64,000 nt of DNA, from NCBI GenBank assembly GCA_021771035.1, contig JAETPU010000002.1:62001-126000 (forward strand), given 5' to 3'. Shown piece by piece: positions 36,655 through 46,454 of this stretch (position 1 is the first letter of the stretch; each line of letters begins with the position of its first letter). The notes beneath the pieces are model-generated. The model saw only the letters and a list, made by a program, of their open reading frames with translations. It made no database searches and was not told the DNA's origin. The stretch comes from Marvinbryantia formatexigens (GTDB taxonomy: Bacteria; Bacillota; Clostridia; Oscillospirales; Ruminococcaceae). The translations under genes and the position numbers were made by a program.

Positions 36655-36700
36655 AAAAAAACAGCAGAAAAGGGAAGGAACCCTGAGGTTCCTTCCCTTC
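36655..36700 (-). terminator. Terminator of the GH4 gene
   Basis: 13-bp stem AAGGGAAGGAACC (36670-36682) with GGTTCCTTCCCTT (36687-36699); on the minus strand it is followed by TTCTGC and a seven-T run. Confidence 0.85.
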
Positions 36701-36762
36701 TTGGAGCTTCTCAGCCCCGTCATGCTTTTGCGGTGTTTTATGAGCCTTGTATTGCAGGCCTA

Positions 36763-38082
36763 TCACTGAAGCTCGGGCATCCAGTCCCCATGTGTCTCGA
36801 TAAGATCGTCGCACATTTTGATAATGGTGTCCACATCCAGCTCGCTGGCGGTATGGGGATCCAGCATAGCCGCCTGATAGAGATGCTCCCGTTTCCTGGT
36901 GACAAAGGCCTCGATGGTGAGCAGCTGGGGATTGATATTGGTCATGTTCATGGCCGCGCACTGTACCGGCAGCGCCCCCACATAGGTGGGGTGGATTCCC
37001 TGTCCGTCTACCAGGCAGGGCACCTCCACGCAGGCCTCCTGGGGCAGATTGGAAATCAAATGGCCCTGGTTGAGGACGTTCCCGCCGATTTTATAGGGGA
37101 TATCCGCCACAATGGCATCCATAATATGGGAGGCATATTCCTTGGAGCGCTTGTGTTCCTTGACGCCGTCCTTTTGAATCTGCTGGAATTCCTTGGCCCA
37201 GCCCTCGATTTGATTGACGCATCTGCGGGGATATTCGTCCAGGGGAATTTTATATTGATCGATGAGCTCGGGATACTTGGACTTGATATAGAACATATTG
37301 TACTCCGCGTTGTGTTCGGAGGATTCCGTGCAGTAGTAGCCGAATTTGTCGATGTAGTCCAGGCGGACCCTGTCCAGGCAGTCCTCTTCCCAGATTCTCT
37401 GTTTCGCTCTTTCTTTAATCATGGGGTACAAGTCCCTGCCGTCCTTATCCTGCACCTGCAAAAGCCACGCCATATGATTGATGCCGGCGATGAGTTCCTT
37501 GCCGCCCTCGTAATATTCTTCCATATGCAGCTGTTTAAAGAGGGATTCCCGGCACACCTGGACGGAATGGCACAGCCCGATGGTTTTCACTCCCGTATAG
37601 CGCTGCAGATATCCGGTGAGCATGGCCATGGGATTGGTGTAGTTTAAAAACCAGGCGTCGGGACATACCTCCTGGATATCCCGGGCAAAATCCCGCAGAA
37701 CCGGCATGGTGCGCAAAGCCCGCATAATTCCGCCAATCCCCAGCGTGTCGCCGATTGTCTGGCGCAGGCCGTATTTTTTGGGGACCTCAAAATCGATGAT
37801 GGTGCAGGGATCATAGAGCCCCACCTGGATGGCGTTGACCACAAAGGAGGCCCCCCGCAGGGCATCCTTACGGTTTTCCACCCCCAGATAGGTGGTGATC
37901 CTCGCTTTGCCCCCCATGCTCCGGTTCATGGCCGAGAGGATGGTTTCACTCTCCCTCAGGCGTTTTTCGTCGATGTCATACAGGGCGAACTCGCTCTCAC
38001 AAAGATATTCGCTGCACATACAGTCGCCAATGACATTCCTGGCGAACACCGTGCTGCCCGCCCCCATAAACGTAATTTTCAT
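36763..38082 (-). CDS. GH4 family alpha-galactosidase (MelA-like)
   Basis: 439 aa, NAD- and Mn-dependent glycosidase of family 4. It has the Rossmann start MKITFMGAGSTVFARN, NYTNPMAMLTGY, the metal-binding GLCHSVQ (C171, H172) and IAGINHMAW (H203). The CHSVQ form is that of MelA alpha-galactosidases rather than phospho-sugar GH4 enzymes, so an unphosphorylated galactoside is likely; alpha-galacturonidase or a relative is possible. ATG 38082 is 6 nt from GAGGGAG. It is divergent from an AraC regulator. No transporter lies next to it. Confidence 0.88.
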   Translation of the reverse strand: MKITFMGAGSTVFARNVIGDCMCSEYLCESEFALYDIDEKRLRESETILSAMNRSMGGKARITTYLGVENRKDALRGASFVVNAIQVGLYDPCTIIDFEVPKKYGLRQTIGDTLGIGGIMRALRTMPVLRDFARDIQEVCPDAWFLNYTNPMAMLTGYLQRYTGVKTIGLCHSVQVCRESLFKQLHMEEYYEGGKELIAGINHMAWLLQVQDKDGRDLYPMIKERAKQRIWEEDCLDRVRLDYIDKFGYYCTESSEHNAEYNMFYIKSKYPELIDQYKIPLDEYPRRCVNQIEGWAKEFQQIQKDGVKEHKRSKEYASHIMDAIVADIPYKIGGNVLNQGHLISNLPQEACVEVPCLVDGQGIHPTYVGALPVQCAAMNMTNINPQLLTIEAFVTRKREHLYQAAMLDPHTASELDVDTIIKMCDDLIETHGDWMPELQ

Positions 38083-38165
38083 CAAAGTCTCCCTCACTTT
38101 CTGAACTGGAGGAGCGCCGCCGAAACGATGCCGCCTCCTCTTTGTTTCCTGTGGGTATTGTACTC

Positions 38166-38194
38166 TGTGACAAAGGGGTTGTATATGCTATAAT
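38166..38194 (+). promoter_or_regulatory. Candidate promoter of the AraC regulator
   Basis: TGTGAC (38166-38171), 17-nt spacer, TATAAT (38189-38194). A second TATAAT at 38208-38213 lies close by. The region is the 154-bp divergent spacer with the GH4 gene. Confidence 0.5.
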
Positions 38195-38236
38195 TGTTGT
38201 ATTCAGATATAATTATGTTGTTTATGAGGTGAGGCA

Positions 38237-39049
38237 ATGCAGGACGATTCCACACTGACCGTTACCAGCAGCCGGATTGAGGACTGCTCGAACCTGCACT
38301 CCTGGGGGCCGGGAATCCACACGGATTATGTGCTGCACTACATTATCCGGGGAGAGGGATGTTTTCGGACCGGTTCCCAGTGCTACCATATCCGCACCGG
38401 GCAGAGCTTCCTCATCCGGCCCGGGGAGACGGTGCACTATTACCCCAGCCCAGAAAACCCCTGGACGTATGGCTGGGTGAATTTCCACGGAAGCCAGGTG
38501 CAGGAGCTATTGGACATGACTGGTTTTTCCCGCTGTCCGGTGAGCCCGCAGGCTGAACTGACCGGGATTTTCCAGCAGTTTTCCTCTCAAATCTGGCAGA
38601 CGCACCTGCGTATCCGCAACGCGGGGCTTCTGCGGGTGCTGCTGTCCCACTATATCGAAACCTACCCGGCGGATTCCCAGCGGCAGCCTCAGGATTACCT
38701 GCGAAGTGCAAAACAGCTGATTGAAGCAAATTTTTTCCGTTCGGACTTCACCGTGGGAGAGCTCTCCCGGAAAATCGGCATCGAGCGCACATACCTGTTC
38801 CGGATCTTCAAGGAACAAGAGGGGGTATCTGTCATTGAATACCTGATTCATACCCGCCTGGAGCACGCCCGGCAGATGCTGGAGGACGGCGTGGGGCCCA
38901 TCAAGCTGATTGCATATTCCGTGGGCTATGAAAACCCGCTGTATTTTTCCAACGCCTTTAAAAAACGGTTCGGGCTTTCCCCTAAGCACTATCTTTTGCA
39001 GTCAAAACCGCCGGCACACCGATTGGGGAAGGCTTCAGAGGAACCCTGA
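38237..39049 (+). CDS. AraC-family transcriptional regulator
   Basis: 270 aa. The N-terminal cupin (HYIIRGEGCFRTGSQCYHIRTGQSFLIRPGETVHY) would bind a sugar. The C-terminal double helix-turn-helix has FTVGELSRKIGIERTYLFRIFKEQEG and IKLIAYSVGYENPLYFSNAFKKRFGLSP. Architecture matches regulators of galactoside and other sugar genes. Divergent from the GH4 gene, which it probably activates; it may also act on the oxidoreductase gene. ATG 38237 follows GAGGTGAGG. Confidence 0.93.
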   Translation: MQDDSTLTVTSSRIEDCSNLHSWGPGIHTDYVLHYIIRGEGCFRTGSQCYHIRTGQSFLIRPGETVHYYPSPENPWTYGWVNFHGSQVQELLDMTGFSRCPVSPQAELTGIFQQFSSQIWQTHLRIRNAGLLRVLLSHYIETYPADSQRQPQDYLRSAKQLIEANFFRSDFTVGELSRKIGIERTYLFRIFKEQEGVSVIEYLIHTRLEHARQMLEDGVGPIKLIAYSVGYENPLYFSNAFKKRFGLSPKHYLLQSKPPAHRLGKASEEP

Positions 39050-39054
39050 ACCAA

Positions 39055-39093
39055 TTAAAAACAGCCGCCCTATCGTTTTGATAGGGCGGCTGT
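39055..39093 (-). terminator. Terminator of the oxidoreductase gene
   Basis: 14-bp stem ACAGCCGCCCTATC (39061-39074) with GATAGGGCGGCTGT (39080-39093). On the minus strand the hairpin is followed by TTTTTAATT. Confidence 0.85.
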
Positions 39094-39244
39094 GGCGTAT
39101 AAGTTACGGTACACTATACAATAAGCTGACTGGACGGCCTTACAGTGCGGATTTTTATCACAGCAGCAGCCTCAGCCCAACGATTGCGACTTCCGGGAAC
39201 CGGTTTTCAAAGACGCCGCGAAGCCCCGGGCTCTCACGCGTCTC

Positions 39245-40216
39245 TTAAAAATGGTTGTCGATAATATTGAGCACGTTGGTGAGTTCCTCTTCCTTCATGC
39301 AGTCGATGGGCTTATCCTGCGCCACATGGTCGGCAAAATAGCGCAGCTCGTTGTAGTAGGCGTCCGTATCCGGCAGGTTGATGCCGGTGGAATCCCCCTG
39401 AGCGCCAAACTCCAGGGTTTTGCCTTCCTCATCCCGGGTGTACACGGTAACGGCCTTGCCGTTATACTCCACAATGGCCTGTTCAAAATGTGCCAGGAAT
39501 CCCGCGGTGAAGGGATAGGTGGAGTCAAACCAGGCGGCCTCGGTATTAAACACGGTTTTTCCGAAGGTATAGGCAGCCATCACATGGTCCATGGTGGCGG
39601 TTTCCATATTGGTGATGCGGTGCACCTGGATTCCGTCGGGCATTTTGCCGTCCATCAGGTAGAGGATAAAATCCAAATCATGGATGTGCAGATCAAAGGG
39701 AACCCAGCCGCTGCGCTCTTTGTCCATCATCCAGTTGTCCCAGCTCCATTTGGGAGCCCGGCCAATCCGGAAAAGGCGCGCATCCAAAAGCTCGCCGTAG
39801 GTTTTTTCTTCCACCATCCGTTTGAGCGCCTGGTACTCGGGCCAAAAGCGCAGCACGTGGGCCACCATGAACTTGACTCCGGTACGCTTGGCGCAGTCAA
39901 ACACATCCTTGGCGTCCTGCTCACACAGGGCGATGGGCTTTTCCGTGGTGACGTTGATCCCCTTTTCCATTGCCGCAATGGCAATCTCCTTGTGAATATA
40001 GGAGGGGGTGACGATATCCAGGATATCGATTTCCTCCTGCCCGAGCATCTCCCGGTAATCGGTATAGCCCCTGGCGCCCAGCTCGGCGCATAAATCCGTA
40101 ATCTTTTCCGGCACCACATCGCAAAGGGCCACCAGCTGCACATCCTGCATTCTCCGGTAGGCCTTGATATGGACATTGCCCATACCGCCTACGCCTACAA
40201 CCGCTACTTTCAGCAT
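39245..40216 (-). CDS. Gfo/Idh/MocA-family oxidoreductase
   Basis: 323-aa NAD(P)-dependent sugar or inositol dehydrogenase. The Rossmann motif is VAVVGVGGMGNVHIKAY. The EKPIAL motif supplies the conserved catalytic-loop Lys, and WVPFDLHIHDLDFI the H-x3-D pair of the active site. ATG 40216 is favoured by homology at the Rossmann start; GAAAGG is about 12 nt away. Placed near the GH4 gene, it may process a sugar released there, which is inference. Confidence 0.9.
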   Translation of the reverse strand: MLKVAVVGVGGMGNVHIKAYRRMQDVQLVALCDVVPEKITDLCAELGARGYTDYREMLGQEEIDILDIVTPSYIHKEIAIAAMEKGINVTTEKPIALCEQDAKDVFDCAKRTGVKFMVAHVLRFWPEYQALKRMVEEKTYGELLDARLFRIGRAPKWSWDNWMMDKERSGWVPFDLHIHDLDFILYLMDGKMPDGIQVHRITNMETATMDHVMAAYTFGKTVFNTEAAWFDSTYPFTAGFLAHFEQAIVEYNGKAVTVYTRDEEGKTLEFGAQGDSTGINLPDTDAYYNELRYFADHVAQDKPIDCMKEEELTNVLNIIDNHF

Positions 40217-40336
40217 ATGGTTCACAAACCTTTCTTTCCTGCTTTGATACGCATTATTTGGGTTCCATCTGGAAACGGTATCCTCATTGTAATGCATCGG
40301 CAGGCTGAAATCAAGGCAGGCTGATGGGAAAATTAT

Positions 40337-41482
40337 CTAAGGCAGCGGCATATTGGAAATTTCACACAGCTGCACGAAAACCGGTGAAAATTTATCGCTG
40401 AGATAGGCCGTGGCATTGTCACACAGAGTGAGCGGCAGGCTGGGGTCATCGGTGAGCGGCAGGGAGAGGAGGATTCGCGTCCCCTGGCCTTCCCTGGAGT
40501 CGATGGCCACGGTGCCGGCGTGTTCATTGATGATGCGTTTCACCAGGGTGAGGCCCAGGCCCGCACCGGCAGGGCCGTTTGTCTGCGGATTGCAGGAATA
40601 ATAGGGATCGAAGGCCCGTTCCACCACCTGCGGGGACATCCCCCAGCCAAAGTCCGCCACGGTTATCATCAGGCGGTTGGAATTGGGGGTGACTGTAATA
40701 CTGATGGCATTGCCCTGGCGGGAGAACTTACAGGCGTTGGCAATGAGGTTTAAAAATACCAAATCCAGCTTTTCTACATCGCAGATCAGGATTACTCCGG
40801 CTGGAACCGATACCTGCAGCGGGATCCCGGCGGATTCGGTGATAATGCGCATGGCCCGGCAAAGCTCCTCCAGGTGGGCGGAAAAATCGATCCGTTTGGT
40901 GGACAAACCGGTAATCGAATTGAGATACCGGCCCATCAGGGTGATATTACCACAGTTTTTCAGCATTTTATAGCAATTTTGATTAATCCGGCGGATAGAA
41001 TCCTGGATAGCTTCATTTTTGGAGTGAGGAGAACGCTCCAACTGCCGGGAAACTGAGGAGAGCGCGGAAAAAATGATGGAGAGCGGAGCGCGGAATTGAT
41101 TGGAAAAACTGGAGAGAACCTGTTCGGCCCCCTGGGGATTTAAGGGAGATTCCCCGGAATTGCGGTCCAAGAAAAAGTGAACTAGAATTTCCTGAGGCTG
41201 GTCCTTTGCCCCTATTTTGGTAAAGCTTACCTGGCTGGCGGCGCCCAAAAGCGTATCTAACAGGATAGTAACAGAATTTTTCCGGCTGAGGCGCCCCAGC
41301 ACCTCCTGGGGAGATTGGCTTATCATCATAACGCGTAAACCGTCAGGCATAGTGAGAGAGGGGTGAAGCGTCTGTGCCGCCTGGTTGGACCAGAGCACGG
41401 ACAGCTCCCCATCTGCCAGGGCAACGGGAACGACAGAATCCTGATAGATCTGTGCAACTGCTTGGAGAGAGGGGGAAAGCAT
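40337..41482 (-). CDS. Histidine-kinase-like protein lacking the phospho-acceptor histidine
   Basis: 381 aa, soluble. An N-terminal PAS-like region (about 10-105) leads to a HisKA-like helix reading SFSNQFRAPLSII. In the normal S-H-E-L-R-T-P-L pattern the His position is N128. The ATPase domain looks complete: N box VFLNLIANACKFS, G1 DFGWGMSP, G2 GAGLGLTLVKRIINEH. So it may bind ATP but not autophosphorylate in the usual way. ATG 41482 is 8 nt from GAGG; GTG 41491 is an alternative. No response regulator is adjacent. Confidence 0.82.
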   Translation of the reverse strand: MLSPSLQAVAQIYQDSVVPVALADGELSVLWSNQAAQTLHPSLTMPDGLRVMMISQSPQEVLGRLSRKNSVTILLDTLLGAASQVSFTKIGAKDQPQEILVHFFLDRNSGESPLNPQGAEQVLSSFSNQFRAPLSIIFSALSSVSRQLERSPHSKNEAIQDSIRRINQNCYKMLKNCGNITLMGRYLNSITGLSTKRIDFSAHLEELCRAMRIITESAGIPLQVSVPAGVILICDVEKLDLVFLNLIANACKFSRQGNAISITVTPNSNRLMITVADFGWGMSPQVVERAFDPYYSCNPQTNGPAGAGLGLTLVKRIINEHAGTVAIDSREGQGTRILLSLPLTDDPSLPLTLCDNATAYLSDKFSPVFVQLCEISNMPLP

Positions 41483-41811
41483 ACGGGTCACCTCTTTATT
41501 AGATCGGGAGAGGCTCAGAGAAGATCTGCCCGAGCAGGCGCTCGCGCTTAGGGAATTGAGTGGTAGGACGAAAATCCCGATTTTTTATTAAAATGATAAA
41601 TATTGGATTCGTTTTCTATTTTTAGTATATCGTTTTTTGTTGAAAGTGTAAATAAAAAAAGCTTTTCTTCATCAAAGCAAGACAAAAATTGAAAACGATG
41701 TGTAACAAATTTCCCACATATTGTTTTCTTTTTTTTTAGAATCATCCGCACCGCGCAAAAAATGGTATCACGCAAAGGAGAATGCTTCATTGTGCGGCTC
41801 TATTTGCCGGC

Positions 41812-42258
41812 CCGGTTTTCAACAAAATCCTAAATAAAGGTTGAAAGGGCAGGCGGTGCCGGGGGCTCGCAGTTTAGCTCCTGTCTTAGTTCCTCAGTCT
41901 GTTTGTCTTAACCACGGAAAATTGAACCTCGTTTCAATTCTCATTAGGGATGCCATATCACTAGGCCAAGAATGAACTATCCGCATCCCGGCGTCTCTTA
42001 AAAGTTTCGGGACAAGCCAAAACTTCCGTAGCCAATTCTAAGTTCTGTTTATCAAATTGCTCCCGTGACCCGGGGGTTCATCAAAATAGGGGGCACCGGG
42101 ACGCACTTGACATTGTTCTCGTCTTAGTCCCTCAGCATCCCTTTGAAGTTTTGGGACAAGCCCAAAACTTCCGCAACTAATTCTAATATTGTGCTCTGCA
42201 CGGCCAGATAAGGGGAAGCCGCCCGAGAGGCGTTCCTCCTCTTTGGCAGCTCTCCCAC
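41812..42258 (-). repeat. Right composite repeat island, inverted relative to 33351-33930
   Basis: Read on the minus strand it repeats the left island. An AGCTGCCAAAGAGG start (near 42256) is followed by GTTTTGG/CCAAAAC palindromes, the GACGCCGGGATGCGGATAG module, the GAATTGAAACGAGGTTC palindrome and the shared CTAAACTGCGAGCCCC tail ending in AAAACCGGG. The last 210 bp are nearly identical to 33712-33923. Confidence 0.9.
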
Positions 42259-42486
42259 GGCGCAGTCCCGCAAACTCGATGAGTTGAAGATAAAACAATG
42301 GGGAAGGAAAGCGCTGCCTCACAGGGGAAAAGAACAGCCCCACTGTGAGGCAGGAAAACCATCCCGATTTCCTGGGAATGTTCGCGGCTTATGGGCGAAT
42401 CGGGTGGGAAATTTCACAGGATAAAAGCAAAAGATGGACAAGGTATAAATTTTGCAGAAAAACGGTGTTAAAATTCTAACAAAGTC

Positions 42487-42515
42487 TTGTATCTTCGAAT
42501 GTTTTGTTATATGAT
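42487..42515 (+). promoter_or_regulatory. Promoter of gapA
   Basis: TTGTAT (42487-42492), 17-nt spacer, TATGAT (42510-42515); start near 42522, 27 nt before the ATG. Confidence 0.8.
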
Positions 42516-42545
42516 AAGGGTAGATTTTAAAATCAGGAGGAATAA

Positions 42546-43565
<1,020 letters not shown>

Positions 43566-43606
43566 GCATTGCGGCGAATCCCCATTAAACTGAATTGACA
43601 GTTTTG

Positions 43607-43651
43607 CGCCTTCCCCTCCTGGCTGAAACCGGGCAGGGGAAGGCGTTTTTT
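43607..43651 (+). terminator. Terminator of gapA
   Basis: CGCCTTCCCC (43607-43616) with GGGGAAGGCG (43636-43645) and six T. Confidence 0.9.
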
Positions 43652-43764
43652 GTCTGAGTTTATCCTGTCACCGGTTCCATATAGTGCGGATGGGGTTCAC
43701 GCAGCTGCACGCGGGAATCTTGTCGGATTGAGGCGGGAAAGTGCGTGGTCAGCCGGGCGGCGGC

Positions 43765-43793
43765 TTGTCGTATCAGGCAGGATATGCTATAAT
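43765..43793 (+). promoter_or_regulatory. Strong extended -10 promoter
   Basis: TTGTCG (43765-43770), 17-nt spacer, TGC-TATAAT (TATAAT at 43788-43793). The transcript would start near 43800, about 400 nt before the next gene. Confidence 0.8.
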
Positions 43794-43799
43794 AACCTC

Positions 43800-44206
43800 A
43801 CGCCATATCCCAAAGCAAAGCTTTTGGACTGCGTAGTTCAGAATAAAATTCCGAACTACAGAGAGAACATTAAAGCGTTGAGGAATGAAAGCTTCGCTTT
43901 CTCTTTATGCTATAAAAAGTAGGTATTACAGGCTTTTAGTGTGCTCGCCGTAATAGGAACCGCCGGTTTATCAATTGCGGCGAGCGGCTGGCGCGTATCG
44001 GCCCAGGCTTCGCAAGCGGGCAAAGGCGCCGCAATGGCACGGCGGATTTTAAGAAGGCGGCGTTCCTCCGCGTTCTGATCTGCCGGCCGGCAGGGCTTCG
44101 CTGGTATGAGGGCGCCCGCGGTGCCAGGCCGTCGGGGCTGTTTGTACGGGGTGTCTCTAAACCCGGAAGAATCAGCCGGGATAATCCCCCGAAAGGAAGG
44201 AAAACT
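43800..44206 (+). other. Long structured leader
   Basis: This 407-nt stretch downstream of a strong promoter has hairpins GTAGTTC/GAACTAC (about 43834-43860) and GAAAGC-TTC-GCTTTC followed by TCTTTATG. No coding frame with a ribosome site is seen. It could hold a small RNA or simply be a long leader. Confidence 0.4.
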
Positions 44207-44899
44207 ATGGTACAGGAACTCAAGACGCACTCCACAATGGCGCAGATAGCTCCCCAGGAGCTTACGCTGGTGTCCCTGATGGATGTGCTGGGAACCCAGT
44301 ATGTCCAGGAAGGGGTTCCGGCTTCGGCCAGCGTGCATTTTGTAAAAAAGGGTACGAATCCCACCCCGTGGGAGATTGACCCCATCCGTCTGCTGGACAA
44401 TGTGCGGGTCCATCATGCCACACAAACCCGGCTGACGGGTTCAGCCCAGTTTCGTGAGGGCGGATTTACGGTTTCCTTTGCCCTGAGTGAGGACGGCATC
44501 TCCTGCTTTTATCTGTTTGATGAGGTCAGGGAAGGCTTTGAGCCGGTCATTTTATTTCATCTGCGCAGCTTTGCCCGGCACCGGAGTGCCGCGGATTGTG
44601 AAATGGTGCTCTCCAAGACAGTGCCGGTATGCCGGGACGGGAAAACCAGCGACTGTACCCGCAGCGTTTTTACGGAAAGCTGCAAGCACATTTCCCTTCC
44701 TCAGCTTCCTTCGGAGGAGCTGGAAATCCGCCTTGCCAGCTGCCTGAGCGGCAGGGGGATTTTGCTGGGGCTTTCCCAGATGCAGTCCGCCCGGGTGTGG
44801 ATGCAGGACGAGGCGCTTTGGATTTCCCTGGTTCCAAGCCTCAAGCCGGCCGAGGGCGCACTGGGAGCACAGCCCTGTGTGAGAATTGAACCCGTATAG
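44207..44899 (+). CDS. Hypothetical soluble protein
   Basis: 230 aa; no family recognised. It lacks a signal peptide or membrane helix. The central part alternates short hydrophobic and polar strands (QFREGGFTVSFALSEDGISCFYLFDEV), suggesting a beta-rich domain. It has four Cys in the middle third. ATG 44207 follows GAAAGGAAGG. A small membrane protein begins 20 nt downstream, so the two are probably co-transcribed from the 43765 promoter. Confidence 0.7.
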   Translation: MVQELKTHSTMAQIAPQELTLVSLMDVLGTQYVQEGVPASASVHFVKKGTNPTPWEIDPIRLLDNVRVHHATQTRLTGSAQFREGGFTVSFALSEDGISCFYLFDEVREGFEPVILFHLRSFARHRSAADCEMVLSKTVPVCRDGKTSDCTRSVFTESCKHISLPQLPSEELEIRLASCLSGRGILLGLSQMQSARVWMQDEALWISLVPSLKPAEGALGAQPCVRIEPV

Positions 44900-44919
44900 T
44901 CTAAAGGAGTTAACGGATT

Positions 44920-45333
44920 ATGAAACGAGTTTTGTTTTTTCTGGCGATTATGGGGACAATTCTAAGGGGAGGCGCCCTTTCCATTGAACTGTTTTTTCCC
45001 AATGCCCAAATGCCCCTGTTTGTCCTTGTCTGCAATGGGATTTTAATTGCCCTGGGGGCGGCCTTGGTGGTGGTTTCCCTGATGAACCGGCTGCGCATCC
45101 GGTATCTGCAGGTGTATTTTATTGCGGATGTGCTCTTTATGCTGGTGAGCCTGTTCTATTTTGGAAGCGGCTCGGTGATTGCCGAAGTGCGCTGGTATGA
45201 GCTGGCGCTGGTCGGAAATTTATTACAGGTTATTCTGGATCTGGCCATTCTGTTTTTCTCCTTCCGCAGGCACCGGTATATCCGCATCAAATCGGACTTC
45301 AGCGGGGATGCGGGAGAGCCTCCCGAGGCGTAA
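44920..45333 (+). CDS. Small four-helix membrane protein of unknown function
   Basis: 137 aa with four hydrophobic stretches (about 4-22, 30-53, 64-82, 91-112) and a charged C-terminal tail. No family is recognised. ATG 44920 follows AAAGGAG. It directly follows the hypothetical gene at 44207 and could form a complex with its product, which is only inference. Confidence 0.7.
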   Translation: MKRVLFFLAIMGTILRGGALSIELFFPNAQMPLFVLVCNGILIALGAALVVVSLMNRLRIRYLQVYFIADVLFMLVSLFYFGSGSVIAEVRWYELALVGNLLQVILDLAILFFSFRRHRYIRIKSDFSGDAGEPPEA

Positions 45334-45372
45334 TTGGAGATGCCTGTGTCTGTGCGGGGTGTCAAACAGATA

Positions 45373-45401
45373 TTTACAGTCATTTTTAAATGTGATATGA
45401 T
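45373..45401 (+). promoter_or_regulatory. Promoter upstream of 45541 gene
   Basis: TTTACA (45373-45378), 17-nt spacer, TGA-TATGAT (TATGAT at 45396-45401). Confidence 0.8.
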
Positions 45402-45540
45402 AAAGGAAAGGCCCGGCCCTGTTTTGCACAGTACGCGGCCTTCTTTTGTCTTTTTGTAAGGGTTCCCGGGGCTGTATGATGCGGTGCCGGGAAGCTTCGG
45501 CCGTTTATGGTTTCTTTTTTTGATAAAGGAGGACTCAGTT

Positions 45541-45843
45541 ATGCCCGAAAAAAAATCATCGTCCCCATCCTTTCTGACATATAAGGAAAAACCGCTTGTC
45601 CGTATGGGAAACACCTTGTACTACGGCGATATGCGGGATAAATATGTTGTGATGCTCACGATTATGGGAAGTCACGAGGAAGATGGAATCAACTTTGCGG
45701 ACCGTGTGATGGTGCAGCTGCTTTCCACGGATGCAAGCAAGCCGATTACGGAGCGTTTTATCAAAAAGAGCGAGAAAAATGGGCTTTATAACGCCCTGGA
45801 TATTGCCAGCATTTGGCTTCAGCGCGCGTTGAGTGAAGACTGA
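45541..45843 (+). CDS. Small conserved-looking hypothetical protein
   Basis: 100 aa, no family recognised by name. It reads as a compact alpha/beta domain: a central VVMLTIMGSHEEDGINFADRVMVQLLSTD segment and a C-terminal helix (ALDIASIWLQRAL). ATG 45541 follows AAAGGAGG at 8 nt. The codon use matches real genes here. A strong promoter and a terminator make it a one-gene unit. Confidence 0.75.
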   Translation: MPEKKSSSPSFLTYKEKPLVRMGNTLYYGDMRDKYVVMLTIMGSHEEDGINFADRVMVQLLSTDASKPITERFIKKSEKNGLYNALDIASIWLQRALSED

Positions 45844-45905
45844 CCGGCTCGTCAGGCAAGCGCTGGGGCAGGATGAAGCGGGTTTCCCAGGCGGAGGTTC
45901 TTGCG

Positions 45906-45940
45906 GCCGGTGCAGGTATTCTGCATCGGCATTTCTTTTT
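45906..45940 (+). terminator. Terminator after the 45541 gene
   Basis: GCCGGTGCAG (45906-45915) with CTGCATCGGC (45921-45930, one G-T pair) followed by ATTTCTTTTT. Confidence 0.75.
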
Positions 45941-46029
45941 CTTTCCAGCGGTTTTGGGCGCATAGAGGTTCAAAATCCGCGGAAACTAAGGAGGCTTTGC
46001 GCAATTTATTTCCGGGAGGAACCGTTTCA

Positions 46030-46437
46030 ATGTCAAAACAACAACAGTCCTGTGTTATTTTTCTCTTTGGCTTTTATGGCTATTCGCTCATTGAAATCCT
46101 TTGGCGGGGACACACCCACTGGAGTATGGCGCTGACAGGCGGCAGCTGTTTTATGCTGCTGTACCGCTTTTTTAATCAGTTTCCGCTGCAAAAGCTGTGG
46201 AAAAAGTGTGTTTCGGCGGCAGGGCTTGTCACCTGTGTGGAATATTTTGTGGGATGTATCGTCAATGGGGTACTGAACCTTCGGGTTTGGGATTACTCCA
46301 ATCAGCCCTTTAACCTTTTGGGGCAGGTGTGCCTGCTGTATTCCTTCTTGTGGGCTCTGCTGGCGCTGCCGCTGAACTATTTCAGCCGCTTCCTCTCCCA
46401 GGCTTTTGAGAGGCCGGTCCAGCAGGTTCAGGTCTGA
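46030..46437 (+). CDS. Putative ABC-transporter permease-like membrane protein (PF06541 type)
   Basis: 135 aa with four helices. The pattern FGFYGYSLIEILWRG, TCVEYFVGCIVNGVLNLRVWDYSNQPFNLLGQVCLLYSFLW matches the short CmpB-like family often called putative ABC transporter permease, whose partner ATPase and function are not known. ATG 46030 follows GGGAGGA; a longer frame to 45901 overlaps the preceding terminator. Confidence 0.8.
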   Translation: MSKQQQSCVIFLFGFYGYSLIEILWRGHTHWSMALTGGSCFMLLYRFFNQFPLQKLWKKCVSAAGLVTCVEYFVGCIVNGVLNLRVWDYSNQPFNLLGQVCLLYSFLWALLALPLNYFSRFLSQAFERPVQQVQV

Positions 46438-46454
46438 CCGGGCGGCAGTTCTGG

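Noticed and set aside
33193-42258. Classical genomic island integrated at tRNA-Val
   Set aside because: No integrase gene and no duplicated tRNA 3' end were found at the right side; only the inverted repeat islands are present.
42310-42352. Hairpin CTGCCTCACAG before gapA as terminator
   Set aside because: No T run follows on either strand; it is a stable hairpin of unknown role.
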